Below, in pieces: positions 51,762 to 64,000 of a DNA stretch of 64,000 bases. A program made the translations under genes and the position numbers. Location: NCBI GenBank assembly GCA_022605955.1, contig JAKCOZ010000005.1, positions 43,638,950 through 43,702,949 of the forward strand. Direction: 5' to 3'. The notes below the pieces were generated by a model. The model made no database searches, was not told the DNA's origin, and saw only the letters and a program-made list of their open reading frames with translations. Position 1 is the first letter of the stretch, and the number at the start of each line of letters is the position of its first letter. The stretch is from Rallus limicola. Taxonomy: Eukaryota > Chordata > Aves > Gruiformes > Rallidae.

Positions 51762-52201
51762 TTATGCACTACTTCCATGCAGCCCAGTCTTCAACCTTCT
51801 GGTTTGGAAGGAAACTCTGTTCTTTTCTGATAATGTGAGTTCTGAGTTTTCTTGATGGATTTGTTCCAAGGTTTTAGTAAGATATGCAAGATCATGGTCT
51901 GGGCCTGATGCCTGTTTCAGGAGGTCAGTGTAGTGTGCAGTTACATATAATTCTGGACCAGGAACTGAGCTGAGAATGTGATATGGCAGCCAAAACTCAG
52001 GGATAGTTCCTTTTTTCAAAGTTTTATCAATGACATCTTTTTTGTTTATGTGCTGACATGGCATAACACGCTTTTCATAATAAGGATGAATTGCTACAGG
52101 GCTTTTGCTGTTGGTAAAGGTATTCTCAGAGAGGGGGAATAATGACTCTTTCCCCACTCTGCCTCTTGCAGTGGGTACATCAACATATATCAGCAACTGA
52201 T
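51762..52201 (-). CDS. Candidate terminal coding exon, unknown protein
   Basis: A minus-strand frame of about 145 codons ends in TAA at 51762-51764. No ATG opens it: the first codons are CAG TTG CTG. A plausible splice acceptor (TTTAATCCTCAG) falls right at its beginning, just after the in-frame TAA that closes the frame upstream, which is what a last exon would look like. The residues are balanced, with charged helical stretches (LTKTLEQIHQENSELTLSEK) and conserved-looking Pro/Tyr/His segments (HPYYEKRVMPCQH), unlike the Cys/Leu/Phe-rich chance frames nearby. I do not recognise the family. No partner exon was found and no AATAAA occurs within 200 bp downstream. It could be a real exon, a decayed exon or chance. 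Confidence 0.35.
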
Positions 52202-55200
52202 CTGAGGATTAAATATGCTCAAAACTTGAACAGATGTCTATCTGCATTTCTTGGGACAGCTCTTCACTGTGCTCTAACATCAGGGTAGTTAATACGCACT
52301 AGCTACCACATTGAGAAAAAGCCAATGAGCACAAGACATTCTGGGACAGATCTAACCAATAAAGTTACAAACCAAAGAATATTAATTTATAGAGTACTCT
52401 TTGTATACACAAAGTCTGTATGTGGAAAATCTTTTTATACCAAGAGTACTTTGAGCCTTTAAGCCACCACACTGCGTGTACCATGAGCATATGTGCAGCT
52501 AACTTGAAGACAGTGAGCTGCAGACCTATATCCTACCTTACTGCATGCTCCTAAAAAAGCCTAGAGTTTCACCAAGCAGGCTTACCTTCAACTATGTGTT
52601 TTTACTACTTCATGTTCAGAAGTGACCTAAAGATAAGGAAAGACATGCAATTTCACAGTAAAGGTCTTACTGAGACTCCAGGTCTCTCCAGCTTTTAGCC
52701 CAGTCACAGATCTCACAGTAACTTTACTTGGTTTGCTACTCCACACCTTTGAACTTCATATTGGTTACATGTCACTTTGAACAGGGCATGAAGAAGGATT
52801 TGAAACAGCAGTTGGTGGCAGCAATGAGTGCCTGTTTTCATTGCTGAGTAGTGCACCTATCTGAAACTTTTTCTGCTTGCATACCTTAAGGAATTGTCCA
52901 TGATGACTGTCACGTGAAGTTTCAGTGTATATATATTTTGTAATATACATTAAACAGAAGTTTAAAAAGTTCAAGGAACTTTCTGAACCTTTGCAACCCA
53001 AAACATTTTCCAATATAGATGTTCTCAGTTTGCCCAAAGTAGGTAGTGCGCTGTTTTGGTTTCCTTTGATTGTAAAATATTTTCTTTACAAAGACCTCTT
53101 AGGGCATCAGTCACCAAATGACTAATGCTTTAGTCTAGCAATTAGAGTTTCAATCCCACTAATTTTAGGTTTTCCTAACCTCAGCCTGCCCTAATTCAGC
53201 AAAAGGAGACTGGCCCATGTTGAAACACTAGCAGGATCTAGGGAAACCAGAGAATAAGTTCAAATATTTTGTACAAATAGTCCCTAGCCTATACTTTGGC
53301 TTCAACAACTGGATTCTTAATTCTAAGATGATTTAAACAGGAACATCAAGCTCTCAAAAGAGCTATGTTGAAAGAAATCTGACTTTCTTGAGCACAGAAT
53401 GACTTGACTTCAGAATTGGCTGTGGTTAACACAAACGTTAGCTTAGCATGTCATTCGCTTGCTCTGTTCTCAAAGAGAGAGATATATGCAGTCAGTCTTT
53501 GGATCATGTCTGAAATTTTCTGGACCGTGTACCACCCTTAGTTGTGCTGTATGTTGTGAAGTCTCAAAGAGCAAGTCTCAAGGAGGAAAACCGAAACATT
53601 CAGTCTTCTCAGGCAATACAGGTGTTAGACTACTCTCAGCAATTCCACCAATACATTTATTCTGCAATCTTTCTTCACTGAACTGGTGTAATTTCCCTGT
53701 GAAAATTCAGGAGAGAAAACCTAGACATTAAAAATTTAAAATCAATATTTCTGAACCCACAGTTTAATTTTCTGCCTATTTACTGAACATGGAACAATTC
53801 TGTGCTGAGAGTGACTGTGGCAATAAAGATGCTATTCATAAACAGAAAGAACCATAAGACATGAAGTCGTGTAATTTTTGGTATTTTCTTATCCTGTGGA
53901 TTGTTCAACTCCTCCAGCCTATACAACTCCCCTCTCACTCTCCCTCTTCTCTGCCAGCCTGGCCTCTGTCTACCTATCACTTGAAACTGAAGGCTGATTT
54001 CAAACACTCTCAAGCCTGACTGGTAAAACACATGCTTTTCTCTAACGTGTCATTTACAACGTTCGTTTACTGGGATTGAAGTAGAGCCTTGCTCTTACAG
54101 CTCGAAGGAAAATAAAAGTACAGGAAGAGCCCATTGTTTGGCCCTTGGCTCTGTGTTGCATAGTGATGCATACATTGATAAGAAAAAAATATGTACTACT
54201 AGAAACAAATCTGAAGTTTCTCTATTAAAAACACTCACTGCTATGTGGCACTATGTAAACAGGGTAGAGTAAGGGGCAGTGAAATCTGTTCAGGTCAGGG
54301 AAGAAAAACACACTTAACATTCATGCCATCCAACACAGAGCTTTAATATATAAACACATATAAACATACATACCGAAGCAATCATTACATTTCAGGCAAG
54401 AAGCAAGTGCCAGCGCATTCAAATCTGTATCACTAGCAATCAGCTCAAACAGCAACCTCCACAGCCTTCTTCCTTGGACCATTCTGGCTTCACATAATCA
54501 CACTGTGCTTGTAACGCACCCTGGGAGTTAAGCGATGGAGAATGCCAACCTCAGAACCTGTCAGATGCAGGCAGCAACCCTTAAAGGCTACGGCAGGTGA
54601 CATGACTTCAGCTAAGATCACTTCCATATTGCTGGTGTATAAACTTTGCACGCTTTGCAGATTAAAATGTGACTGCAAGATTAAAATGCGATTAAGTGCT
54701 GTCAGAGGCAAGCAGGGAAGGTTGTGCCACTGCCTACCAAAGGTGAGAACTGAACTCACCTCTTTTCCCTCTGTTGTCACTTCATTTTCTAGGACTGCCC
54801 TGAACCATGTTAGAAGACCCCTGTGTGATAGGTAAGCTGCAGGGGGGAGAAGCTCAAACCCCTGAACAAGCTACACTGGCACTAAACTGACTGAGAGAGA
54901 ATTTCAGCAAGTCTTCAGCACCTCTGGTCTTAACGGTAGTTGGATTAGGTTTTAATTCAGATTACATTGCAAATACCTTTCCGGAGGATAGCTAGCTAAT
55001 TTCAGGGATAGATGAAAACCACAGGACCTCTGTAGTAATTAAAAGTCTTGAGGAGGCAATACTTAGTCTTATGGAAATTACCTTCTTGTTGACACTGGGT
55101 GTAAATCACAGATTCTCCCATTCCTCCTTCAACAGGGCAGTAAACAGGCTGGCAGACATGAAAAGAGCCAAGCACTTTAATACCATTACAGAAAGCTCTG

Positions 55201-57469
55201 CGAGGCATCCCGCTGTTCAGGGTCCAAAGTGTCATTTTTGTTACTGAATTCTTGTTCTGTACTAACCTTTTAGACTGCAGCTACAGTTGTGGTGATACAA
55301 CATGTTTCCCAGTAATTTGTTCTACCTTAAGCAAGCTGCAAATTATTGATAAAAAGTCAGCGTGATTTAATTCAGAATGTTTGAAGATAGCCTTTGCATT
55401 AGCATTATGAACTACTGATTACTCTTTTAGCTAAGTTCAACTGAATTAAGGAAGGTTGAAATGATGTCTGAACAAGCCAATCTAAAACTGAGAGAAAGAA
55501 CACTGGGCCCATGTAAGGATTTGCATCAATTATTCCAAATTAGAAAAAAAAGCTAAGAATATTTTAGTTGTCAAACAGATTCTAGAGAAAAGCTTCTGGG
55601 CATTGCTTTCTGCTAATGTATCAATGGATTATTTCTAAATGCTTAAAGTATCAGAGCTACCTTTTATGAGAAGTGGGCCAAAATTGAAAGAACAGATTTG
55701 AACTCTTGAATCTGTGGGTTGGAATGTAATTCTCACACCTATTTATCCAGCCTTGCCAGACTTATTACCATTACTTGAGCCCTAGGAGTGAACCTACTTT
55801 TACAGCTTTGTTTCCTGATCAGATGCAAAATTGCAATACATGTATTTTATGGTTTGGGACTCGTCAGAGCCAAAACCTTGAAGAGCACTATTCTGCTCAA
55901 GACCAAGTATTCTCATCAAGATCACCTAATATCCCAGGTCTCCATTTAGAAGTTCATTTTATTGAAGGCGCTTGTGGGATTTTAACATGATGTAAGTGAA
56001 GCACAGCTTAACGCAGAGCCAACACTAGAATCTTCAAACTCTGTCTCTGCCTGTTCCTCCCAGTAGCTGCAACTAGCCTGGAAAACTAGTTGATCTAGTG
56101 CCAATTATTCAGGCAAACCAGTGGTGTTAGCAGTATTTGGTTTCTGAGCATTTTTTTAAAGCAAGCCATTCATCCCACACACCTTCCAGAAGGTAATTTT
56201 TAAACCCACCAAATAATTTTTTTCCAAACTATATGCATGAAAACAAAACTAATCCTTACAGTTTTAAAACCATGGAAATTACAGACTGAAGGAGCCTGCT
56301 TGAAAGACATTTACTGTGAACAAAAGCCAGTTGTTAACCAATACAAACACATGTAACCTAATCTATTTTTCTTCTAAAGAACACCAGTATCCTATCAAAC
56401 ATTTTTGCTTCCTATTATACAATTCTGCCATAGCAATAAAATCAACTGTCTGCAACAGTTTTAGTTTGTTGTATGGTTAATACCAATAATGTAGTCAAAA
56501 TTGATGTTTAACAGAGTGGACTGATTTGTTAGAGTGTTAACAGCCACAGACTTTAACTAATAAACAGATCATTAACTGCTGGTAATAAACAACTTGCCAG
56601 GATCATTTATTATTTAAGAACATACTTGTCTCAAGAAAAGATGGTCCTGCTTAGGTCTATGTGTGACATCTCTCTGGCTGTCATTTAAAGCTGGAGGCAC
56701 AGATGAAGATACAGAGAGACTATTCCTCACACACTAGATAAAAATTCATTAAAAATACTGGGTTTCATCAGAAAGTAATCACAAGAAAAATATGAACTCC
56801 TGCTACTGTTCAATAGTACAGTCAGCATTTTTACATAGCTCTTGGTTTTAATACTGCCTCTTGTTGTAATGTGAGCAATCTAGTTTCCAGTTCTGATTAA
56901 ATGCTGTAAATTCTTCATCCTTTAGTAAATGGGATGTCACTGCAGCAAGCACTTCCTTCTGGAAATAGTTCTGTATGGGAGATTCTATTTGTATATAAAG
57001 AGATTTCATAATGGAGGAGAAAGGAAAATGAAAATCAAAGCTTGAAATAATTTATTTTAAAACCCAACCAAACCACCCCAAACCCAGAAAGAGAGGTTTC
57101 CTCTTTGAGAAACTATGGTGCAGGAAGAAGTTAAAAATTTGCAAATAATTTATCTAATTATTCTAGATGATGAGTGGAGATTTGGAAGGAACAGAAGGGA
57201 GCCCTTGTTTCCCAAAGGTCCCTAAGCCATTCCATTAAAAATCCCAAACCCAAACCCAACTTCCATGTAATAAGATCGACTTCGCATGTTGGACTTTTCT
57301 AATTTGATCAGTATTTGAAATTCAACAGGATGATGCCATTCTAGTTTCCTTGTAGTCCTCACTCATGAAAGGGGTGTCACAATGCCAGTCTGAAAAGCAG
57401 GGACATTTTCTAAAATTTACTGTTGACACTAAATTCAAGCTACCAAAGAAATCAGACGAGGAGTGCTTA
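52202..57469. other. Intergenic, no gene seen
   Basis: AT-rich, frames below about 100 codons, no recognised element apart from the A/C-rich tracts near 57056 and 57238. Partner exons for the candidate exon at 51762 would lie here or further right, but none was recognised. Confidence 0.55.
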
Positions 57470-57738
57470 CAGCAGCCTTGCAGTACATAAAGGGGCCTAT
57501 GGGAAAGACAGAGGGGGACTGCTTACAAGGGCATGGAATTATAGGATGAGGGGTTATGTGGTTTTAAGATGAAGGAGGATAGATTTAGATTAGGTATTGG
57601 TAAAAAAATTCTTTATTGTGACAGTGGTGAGGTGCTGGAACAGTTTGCCCAGACAGGCTGTTGATGGCCCCTCCGTGGCAGTGTTCAAGGCCAGGTTGAA
57701 TGGGGCTTTGGGCCACCTTGTCTAGTGGAGGGTGTTCT
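57470..57738 (+). mobile_element. CR1 LINE 3' end
   Basis: A clear CR1 3' end: the segment around GCATGGAATTATAGGATGAG, then TTCTTTATTGTGACAGTGGT, GAGGTGCTGGAACAGTTTGC, GTGTTCAAGGCCAGGTTGAA and CTTGTCTAGTGGAGGGTGTT. These encode the last residues of the CR1 ORF2 (the FF..RVV..WN.LP and LETFKA.LDG region). The 5' part is missing, and the terminal repeat is not preserved. Confidence 0.9.
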
Positions 57739-59129
57739 GAATAAAGGATTGATAAAAGCAGCTCAATGACAATTTGCTGATATCCAGATTTTAGGTTAAG
57801 AATCATAAAATATTAATTTATTTTCTAGTATCTCCTTAGAGGCATCAGCAAACCATTTTGGACCATTTTGCTAGGAGCTGTGCAAATAAACTGCATAAAT
57901 GTCCCAAAGAATCTGTGGGCTATAGACAGAATCTGAAGAAGAGAGTGGCAACTTTTAATAATTAACACTAGATTCCTGCTGAGACCTACATATATCACTT
58001 CAGTTGCAGACAGTTGAAGGATGCCTTCTTTATGCCAGAACCTTCAAAAGTGAAGAAATACCCCTTAAGGAAAAAATTTTACTGTATTTTTTTACATTCC
58101 TGTGCAAGCAAAAGAGAAGGCATTTTAATATCATCATTAAAATAATTCTGACCTTAAACTAATATCACAAATTGGCTATTACTTGCAGTAAGAAACAGAA
58201 ACTGTATTTGCATGCTGGTTGGAAAAATGCTTCCATTTAATTGCTTGTGGAAGAAGCACTTTATTTATAGACATACTGTGCAGGAGGAAATTTGGCTCTC
58301 CTACCATATAATAAGATGCATGGCTCTCTGCCAGAACACTGGCTATCCCAGGACATTTGGTGTTCCATATACCAAGAATGTGGAACTGCGCTGCCTATAA
58401 ACAGAGAAGGCTTTTTTTCCAAGGACACTTTAAGACACGCTTTTTCTTGGATGCAAAAGTGAAAAATTAATTTGACAGTTATGTGATTGCAAGACAAGGA
58501 ATTTCTTTAGTATCTTTATCACCAGTTGCTTTAATTAGCTAATGAGTAGCTAAAACATATTACTTGCTACTCTTCCTTTTCCCATTTATGGAAGATACTG
58601 AAAAAAAAATCTTGTATTTTATGGGTTTTTAATATAGTTCTTAAAAATCAGGGTATTACTTACACAAATATTTCCACTCAGCAGGATGACTCACATAAAT
58701 AAGGATTTCAAGACTGGGATTTACTAATCTGTCAGAGACAGTGTATCCAATTAATTCATCTGTTTATTTAGGTAGGAGGTTTTTGCACTTTATTATCTTC
58801 AGTCTCTTTGACCACAGGGGAGAGAAGACCATGGGAGGGGGAGTGGAGATGGATTTTTGAAGGGGAGCCATAATTAGCTCAATTCTTGGATTGAGCTCAG
58901 GAATGTTGTTACTGCTAAATAGCTCCTTAAATGGAGTATTTATAAACTAGAGGCAAAGCTGTAATATTAGAAGAGAAGGAAATCCAAACCAAAATAAATT
59001 TAGATGCACAAGCCCTAGTTTAATGCCCTGGCATGATGACATAATCCAACCCCAGGGACTGGGAATGAAGAACTGTGTTACTGATGGTAAATCATCATAT
59101 TGCACACAGCCCTGTTGGAGTCCATGGGG

Positions 59130-59490
59130 GAGATCCAGAGACCCTGGAGGTTGGATCCCATCTGAAGGAACCTTAAACAGTGCCTGGCTCTACTGTAGGG
59201 GCCCCACAGGTCCTTCCCAGCACCCCATGTGATCATCTGGCTGAGTCCCCTCTTCCCTGCAGCCACAGGACTATTGGCGTTTCACCTGGCTGCTCACTCT
59301 TCTCCACCCTGTCCACACCAGCAGCCACCCACCACACAGCTTCCCCACATGGGATTTCCACCCAAATGGGTGGAAACAAGAAACATTTACCCAGGAGTGA
59401 TCAGGTCTTGCAGTCCTCTGGCAGTAGGTGCTGGGGCTGGGGTCTACCTCAACGTGTCTTCCAGCTACCTCACCTGAGAATAAAAGTGTG
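59130..59490 (+). other. GC-richer unassigned segment ending in AATAAA plus GTGTGT
   Basis: A patch clearly richer in G+C than the neighbourhood, with CCC-rich stretches, closes with GAGAATAAAAGTGTGTTTCA near 59477. The combination of AATAAA and a GT element resembles a retroviral LTR or a gene 3' end. No terminal repeats, primer site or protein homology were seen, so it is not called as either. Confidence 0.25.
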
Positions 59491-62175
59491 TTTCACATTG
59501 CACCCACACAGTTATTCCCTACTGTGCCCTGGGCCCATCATGGTTTATTCAAAGCAGAATACTTTTTTTTTTTAATCACACACAAAATACAGGGCCCAAA
59601 ACAGCTCCCATGGAAATCATTTGGACTTAAATAGGGACAAGTTCAGGACCACAGCTACTTTCCAAGCAAAATAAATCATCAATCTATGATGCAAAGGATT
59701 TGTGCCAAACATCTACACAAGGCTGAGTTTAATCATTGTAGATCAGGGTATTCAGGGACATCTATTTTGTAACTTCATAAAAAAAAATCAAATAAGTGAG
59801 CCACGGCTTCTCCAAATTTAAAATTATTTTCCATATTTAAGAATTTTTCATAGATGAACTTTGCTTGTGCTGTAATATCCCAAGGAAGCTTGTTAAATGG
59901 CTTTCCAAGCCTATATGATCTTTATTAAAAAATTATAGCACTGTGTCCCGGACACAAGGAGAAAAGGAATAATCTATTTTTCAGATCACACTCTTAAATT
60001 CTTGCGGTAGTGGAAAATAAATCTTACAAATTCTCTCTCAATTTCCATCTAACATTTCCTGTTCCAAACACAGAGACAGTTGTCTCTTAAAGGTGCTGCA
60101 GTGCATCCATAAATTGCAGCAAAACCTTTTCCTTGACAAATCCATTTCAAACCCAATAAAAAACTTAATAGGATTAACTGCTTGGAAATTTACTTGAAAA
60201 GTTATTTTAATAGAGCAAAGCCAGTACATTAATATATTAAGAATGCAAAACAAAGTAAGGGGAAGTGGAAAGCAGAGAAATAGAGAAGCAATAGAAATAG
60301 AGAGAGAATAAAAAATAGCAGAGAAATAGAAAAGCAATTCTTGCACCTGGATGCAAGTGGCTGTGTAAGAATGTGATCCCGAAGTGGAGTTACCTGTGAG
60401 CAACAACCGCAAACCATGCTCCTCGCAGAGCCTGCAAGCAGGAGGGACCTCACAAAGCCCAGGGGTGCTTTTGCTCCTGAGCCCCTGCAAGTGAAAGTCA
60501 GGATGACCCCAGGCTCCATGGTCAAATCCCAGCATGGTAAAGAGCTTCCTCCCAGTCACACTGAATGGATAGTATTAAAAAATAGTATTCAATATTTTTT
60601 CTGCCACCACTGTAGTATTTGTCCTGACCATGGCAAGAAGAGCCATGGTGCAGCCAGACACACAGCACATCTCCATTGGCACCATTGGCCAGCACTGCTA
60701 GGACCCCTCAATGAGTCTTGCAACATCTTGGTATACAGGAGAGAGTGAGGATTCAGAAACGCAACAGAGCTTTTCTGAAATGCATGGACATACATGGACA
60801 TGGATGTATGTGTGCTTATATATATGTGATGAAGTCTTCTCCTACTTGTTTTCCCTTGATCATCTTGCTTAAGATGCAAAACTCCTTGGGGGGGAGGAGG
60901 TTGAGGGGTGGTGGGAAGTGAAAGCCTGCTTCCTAATTGATGTTTGTGAAACTTAATGACCAGTGCAATGACCAGGGCATTTCTGAGTGAGTCATCCCAA
61001 GGAGCTATTGTAATAGATACAGTAGGTACCCCTTTGTGTGGGCCAGAGAAAATGATCAAAATCATGTAGCTAACTCTGGTTTGGCAATACCTACATTACA
61101 ACTCCAATTTTAAGCGCAAGCTATAATTATATTAGTAGAAAAGAAGGAATACATTTTGTTTGGAGCAAATTCTACTCAGATATTTTAATTTCTCATTTTC
61201 TAGCAACAAATTGTTCTTAGAGACTTTTTTTTTATTTTTTATTTCAATTCATCTGCTTGGCTTGCTTATTTCTTCAAGTAAATCACAAAAAAGTCAGAAG
61301 TCCATGACTGGAATTTACCACATAGTTGTAAAAACTTTATCTGATTCAGATACGTAAGTATAAATAGAATCTGGAGGGATCATGAGATCAGTAAAATATT
61401 GATTGGTAAAATATAAACATGTACGGATGAATCAATGTTAAAATAATAACACATTGTAGTAATTTATGAATTTTCCAATCAAAAGTTATTTCTGAACTAT
61501 TTTTGTATTTGAAGACAAATACATTCCTGTATGTTTATCATTTGCAGGCTGTGTGCTTTTCTGTGTTTCTTATTGGATGCAGTTCATGCCGGATGACAAA
61601 CCACCTTGGGCACATGGTATTGGTTTTATTCTTGTATTGGAGAATGAAAATGCAACCTCCAGGAAAAGATAATTAGATTTTTAACATACTAATTTTCTTG
61701 TAAACCCTCATTAACACAAACAGTCTTAATCACTTCTCAAAGAAACCTAATTAAAACATTTCAAAATATCCTTCAAGTGAATCTTTTATACCCATGCCTC
61801 TCCCTAACCATTCCTTAGCCATTCCTGTGCAGCTCTGCACACACAGACAAAACCAAAAGATTTTCTATTGTGATATATGACTTTGGAATTTTCCTTTTTT
61901 AAAAAGTAAATGCTACAAACACAGATTAGGTTCAAATAAGGAAAATAATCTCATGCAATAGTCTGAAAATATTTTCATATGTAATATTCTTCAATACAGA
62001 ACTACTCCAGGGTGTAAATCTAATGGACCATATGAATACTTTGTTCCCTTACCTCACCTCTATCTCTGTGGAGGCTTCCACCTTTGAAGTCAATAGTATA
62101 GGAATTAAATCTGGATCAGGAAACATAAAGATCTATAATTCTGTGTTTTGTAGTTAAAGTTGTAAGTGTATATAG

Positions 62176-62194
62176 TTTTATATATATATATATT
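62176..62194. repeat. (TA)n microsatellite
   Basis: Seven to eight TA units between TTTTA and TTTAATATAG in very AT-rich DNA. Confidence 0.9.
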
Positions 62195-63763
62195 TAATAT
62201 AGTCACATCAATTAAAAAAAAATCCATGAACTTTATAGAACATCTGCTGTCAGTCTCAAACATTCATAAGTTCTGGGTCAGACCTAAAGATGGTTAAGAT
62301 TAAGTTAAAAATTGAAATTTAAAAAAAATTCTAGCATTTACCTTGGCCTTATGTCTTTAAGACTCAGACTTGCATGTTTTTCTCTGCAACCACAAAAGCT
62401 AAAAGCATTGCTTTTCAGTTAAAGCTGAGAATCATAGGTAATGAGATATCTCCAGGAGCTGGCTTTTTAAGGAAAAATACCAAATGTCATGAGACTCGTA
62501 ATAAAATAATGAGTTTGGAAGCACTCTTATAGTCTTGCTCTCAGAATGAAATAATTCTTGTAAACCCCAATATAGTGCATGTTAAACCAATTTTTCATAT
62601 TAATACCTCTACATTTGGTACTTATGTTGGTAGGGTGAGAGTCATATGGCTGTTTTTTTTATACCACAACAATTTATACGCCCAAGACAACAAACTTCAG
62701 GCGCTAAAAACTAAACACATGTCAAATATCAAAGAAATGGGCTATTTTTCTTAAATATTATTCTTGTTCCTTCTTAGTAGGGATTTGGTCTGACTTTTCA
62801 TCTTGAATCCTTACCTTACATGACCCTTCTCTTGTGAGAACCACAAAACTTCAAAATGGAGAAACGTGCTTTGCAGGTGGCAATGTTTTCCCAAAAAGGG
62901 AAAAAGATGTAAGCATCATGTCAGGAAAGTAAAGAAAAAGATATCACTATTTGGAGCTATACAGGCAATACATTTATTGTCAATACTAAGGCTTGTATAG
63001 CATCATCTGAGGGGAAATTCCCAATAGATCGGCAGTGTGGATGAGAAAATAATGTTGATCACTTGTGTTCTGACATTTTTATGAATTTAATTTAAGGTGG
63101 CAAGAGTAGACCTAGTAAAAATGGCCGAAGGCCTACCAAAGGGAAAAAAAACCCCAAATAACCTGAAAGAAAATGAAACACTTTTTTCAGAAGAAAGGTT
63201 TTCATGGCACCGATGTGTTTTTAGGTTCCAAGCTAAAAGTATTTGTAGTAACATTTCAGTAGTGGGAAAATAAGAAAAAACAGTCACAGAAACATTTCAA
63301 ATAGTCTGACCTGAATTACTTTTAAATGAAGGGTGACTTCGTAGTCTAAACTGAGAACTGAGCAAGGTAATTTGGGTTCTTGGTTTGATAAATTCCTGTT
63401 GCGACTTTGTGCAGTCAAGTAATTTAATATTTAACCAGGTTTTTTAACCCACATTTGCAAACAGAGAGAACACTCTTCTGTGTGGTGGTCAGATGCTTTC
63501 AGAGGTGCACCCAGTTTTCTCATCCGGCATTGCCTTTGTGTTCTTAGACAAAGCTGTATTTTGAAAAAAATCTTCTATTTCCCAGTCTTTCTTTCTTCTC
63601 CCCTCTTCCATTGATACATTTTTATTGTCATGTTGCAGAAAGGGGCACATTTTGGGCAAGAAATGAGAACCACATAACTGGCTGTGTTAGTGAGTGCTGT
63701 GTGCAGGCCAATGGGTGTGATCGTTCCTCTCTGTCAGGCACAAGTGTGACAGCACACAGAGAA

Positions 63764-64000
63764 TGCTGTGTCCAGTCTGATACTCCTCAGTACAAGTCAG
63801 ACATTGGAACTAGCCCAACTGAGGTCCACCAAGATGTCTAGGGAGTTAAAGCACATCATGTACCGGGTCAGGCTAAAAGAAATGGATTTATTGACCCTGG
63901 GGAAAAGAAGGCTAAGAGACAATCTAATTGCTTTCTTCTGCTTCATAGAGGGTGGTTATAAAGGAGATTGAGCTAGTTTCTTCTCAGAGGTGCACAGGAC
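63764..64000 (+). mobile_element. CR1 LINE fragment continuing past the window end
   Basis: Plus-strand sequence follows CR1 ORF2: CTGTGTCCAGTCTGATACTC and CTCAGTACAAGTCAGACATT (CVQ...PQYK.DI), then GGTCCACCAAGATG and GGGGAAAAGAAGGCTAAGAG (EKRRLR.NLIA). It covers the C-terminal part of the reverse transcriptase region and is interrupted by stops and frame changes (for example TAG at 63839). The rest lies beyond 64000. Confidence 0.8.

Larger units (their letters stand above)
57739..63763. other. Intergenic between two CR1 fragments
   Basis: Mostly AT-rich, with the GC-richer patch at 59130-59490 and a milder one at about 60400-60560. Minus-strand frames of 158-173 codons at 60038-60559 and 60589-61065 lack domains and are rich in Leu, Phe, Ser and Cys, as expected by chance. 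Confidence 0.6.

Noticed and set aside
60038..61065. Two minus-strand frames of 158-173 codons
   Set aside because: Residues are chance-like, frames overlap others, no promoter, splice or domain evidence.

Overview
The window is bird genomic DNA with one gene that can be called with confidence: the organizer homeobox gene goosecoid (GSC), complete on the minus strand at 42549-43939. The GSC exons fit bird GSC proteins closely. Several LINE fragments have the CR1 type that dominates bird genomes, and introns, homopolymers and one 100-N assembly gap are all typical of a draft avian scaffold. My recollection of the chicken protein differs at a few residues, so a bird other than chicken is likely, but the species cannot be named from this window.

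Layout: 1-41850 is AT-rich intergenic DNA with CR1 fragments (3045-3710, 7251-7298, perhaps 20720-20785), simple repeats, an assembly gap at 13956-14055, a diverged duplicated segment (8070/13270) and no convincing gene. A CpG-rich block begins at about 41860 and runs through the GSC 3' flank, the three GSC exons and the leader to about 44240. A TATA box (44310-44316), a CRE-like site and two TAATNNNATTA palindromes (44468, 44562) lie upstream of the gene. Two further CpG islands at about 46010-46720 and 47250-47560 have no recognised gene. From 47600 to the right end the sequence is AT-rich intergenic DNA again, with one ORF that could be a real exon (51762-52201, minus), a CR1 3' end at 57470-57738 and a CR1 fragment that runs off the window at 63764-64000.

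The GSC protein (247 aa) has an N-terminal Groucho-binding eh1 motif and a paired-like homeodomain with lysine at position 50, the features of a transcriptional repressor. The promoter carries sites of the type bound by GSC itself, OTX and paired-like dimers, which fits the negative autoregulation and mesendoderm induction known for this gene. The long gene-poor flanks fit a developmental regulator surrounded by regulatory DNA. I saw no CRISPR array, tRNA, rRNA or new multi-gene system.
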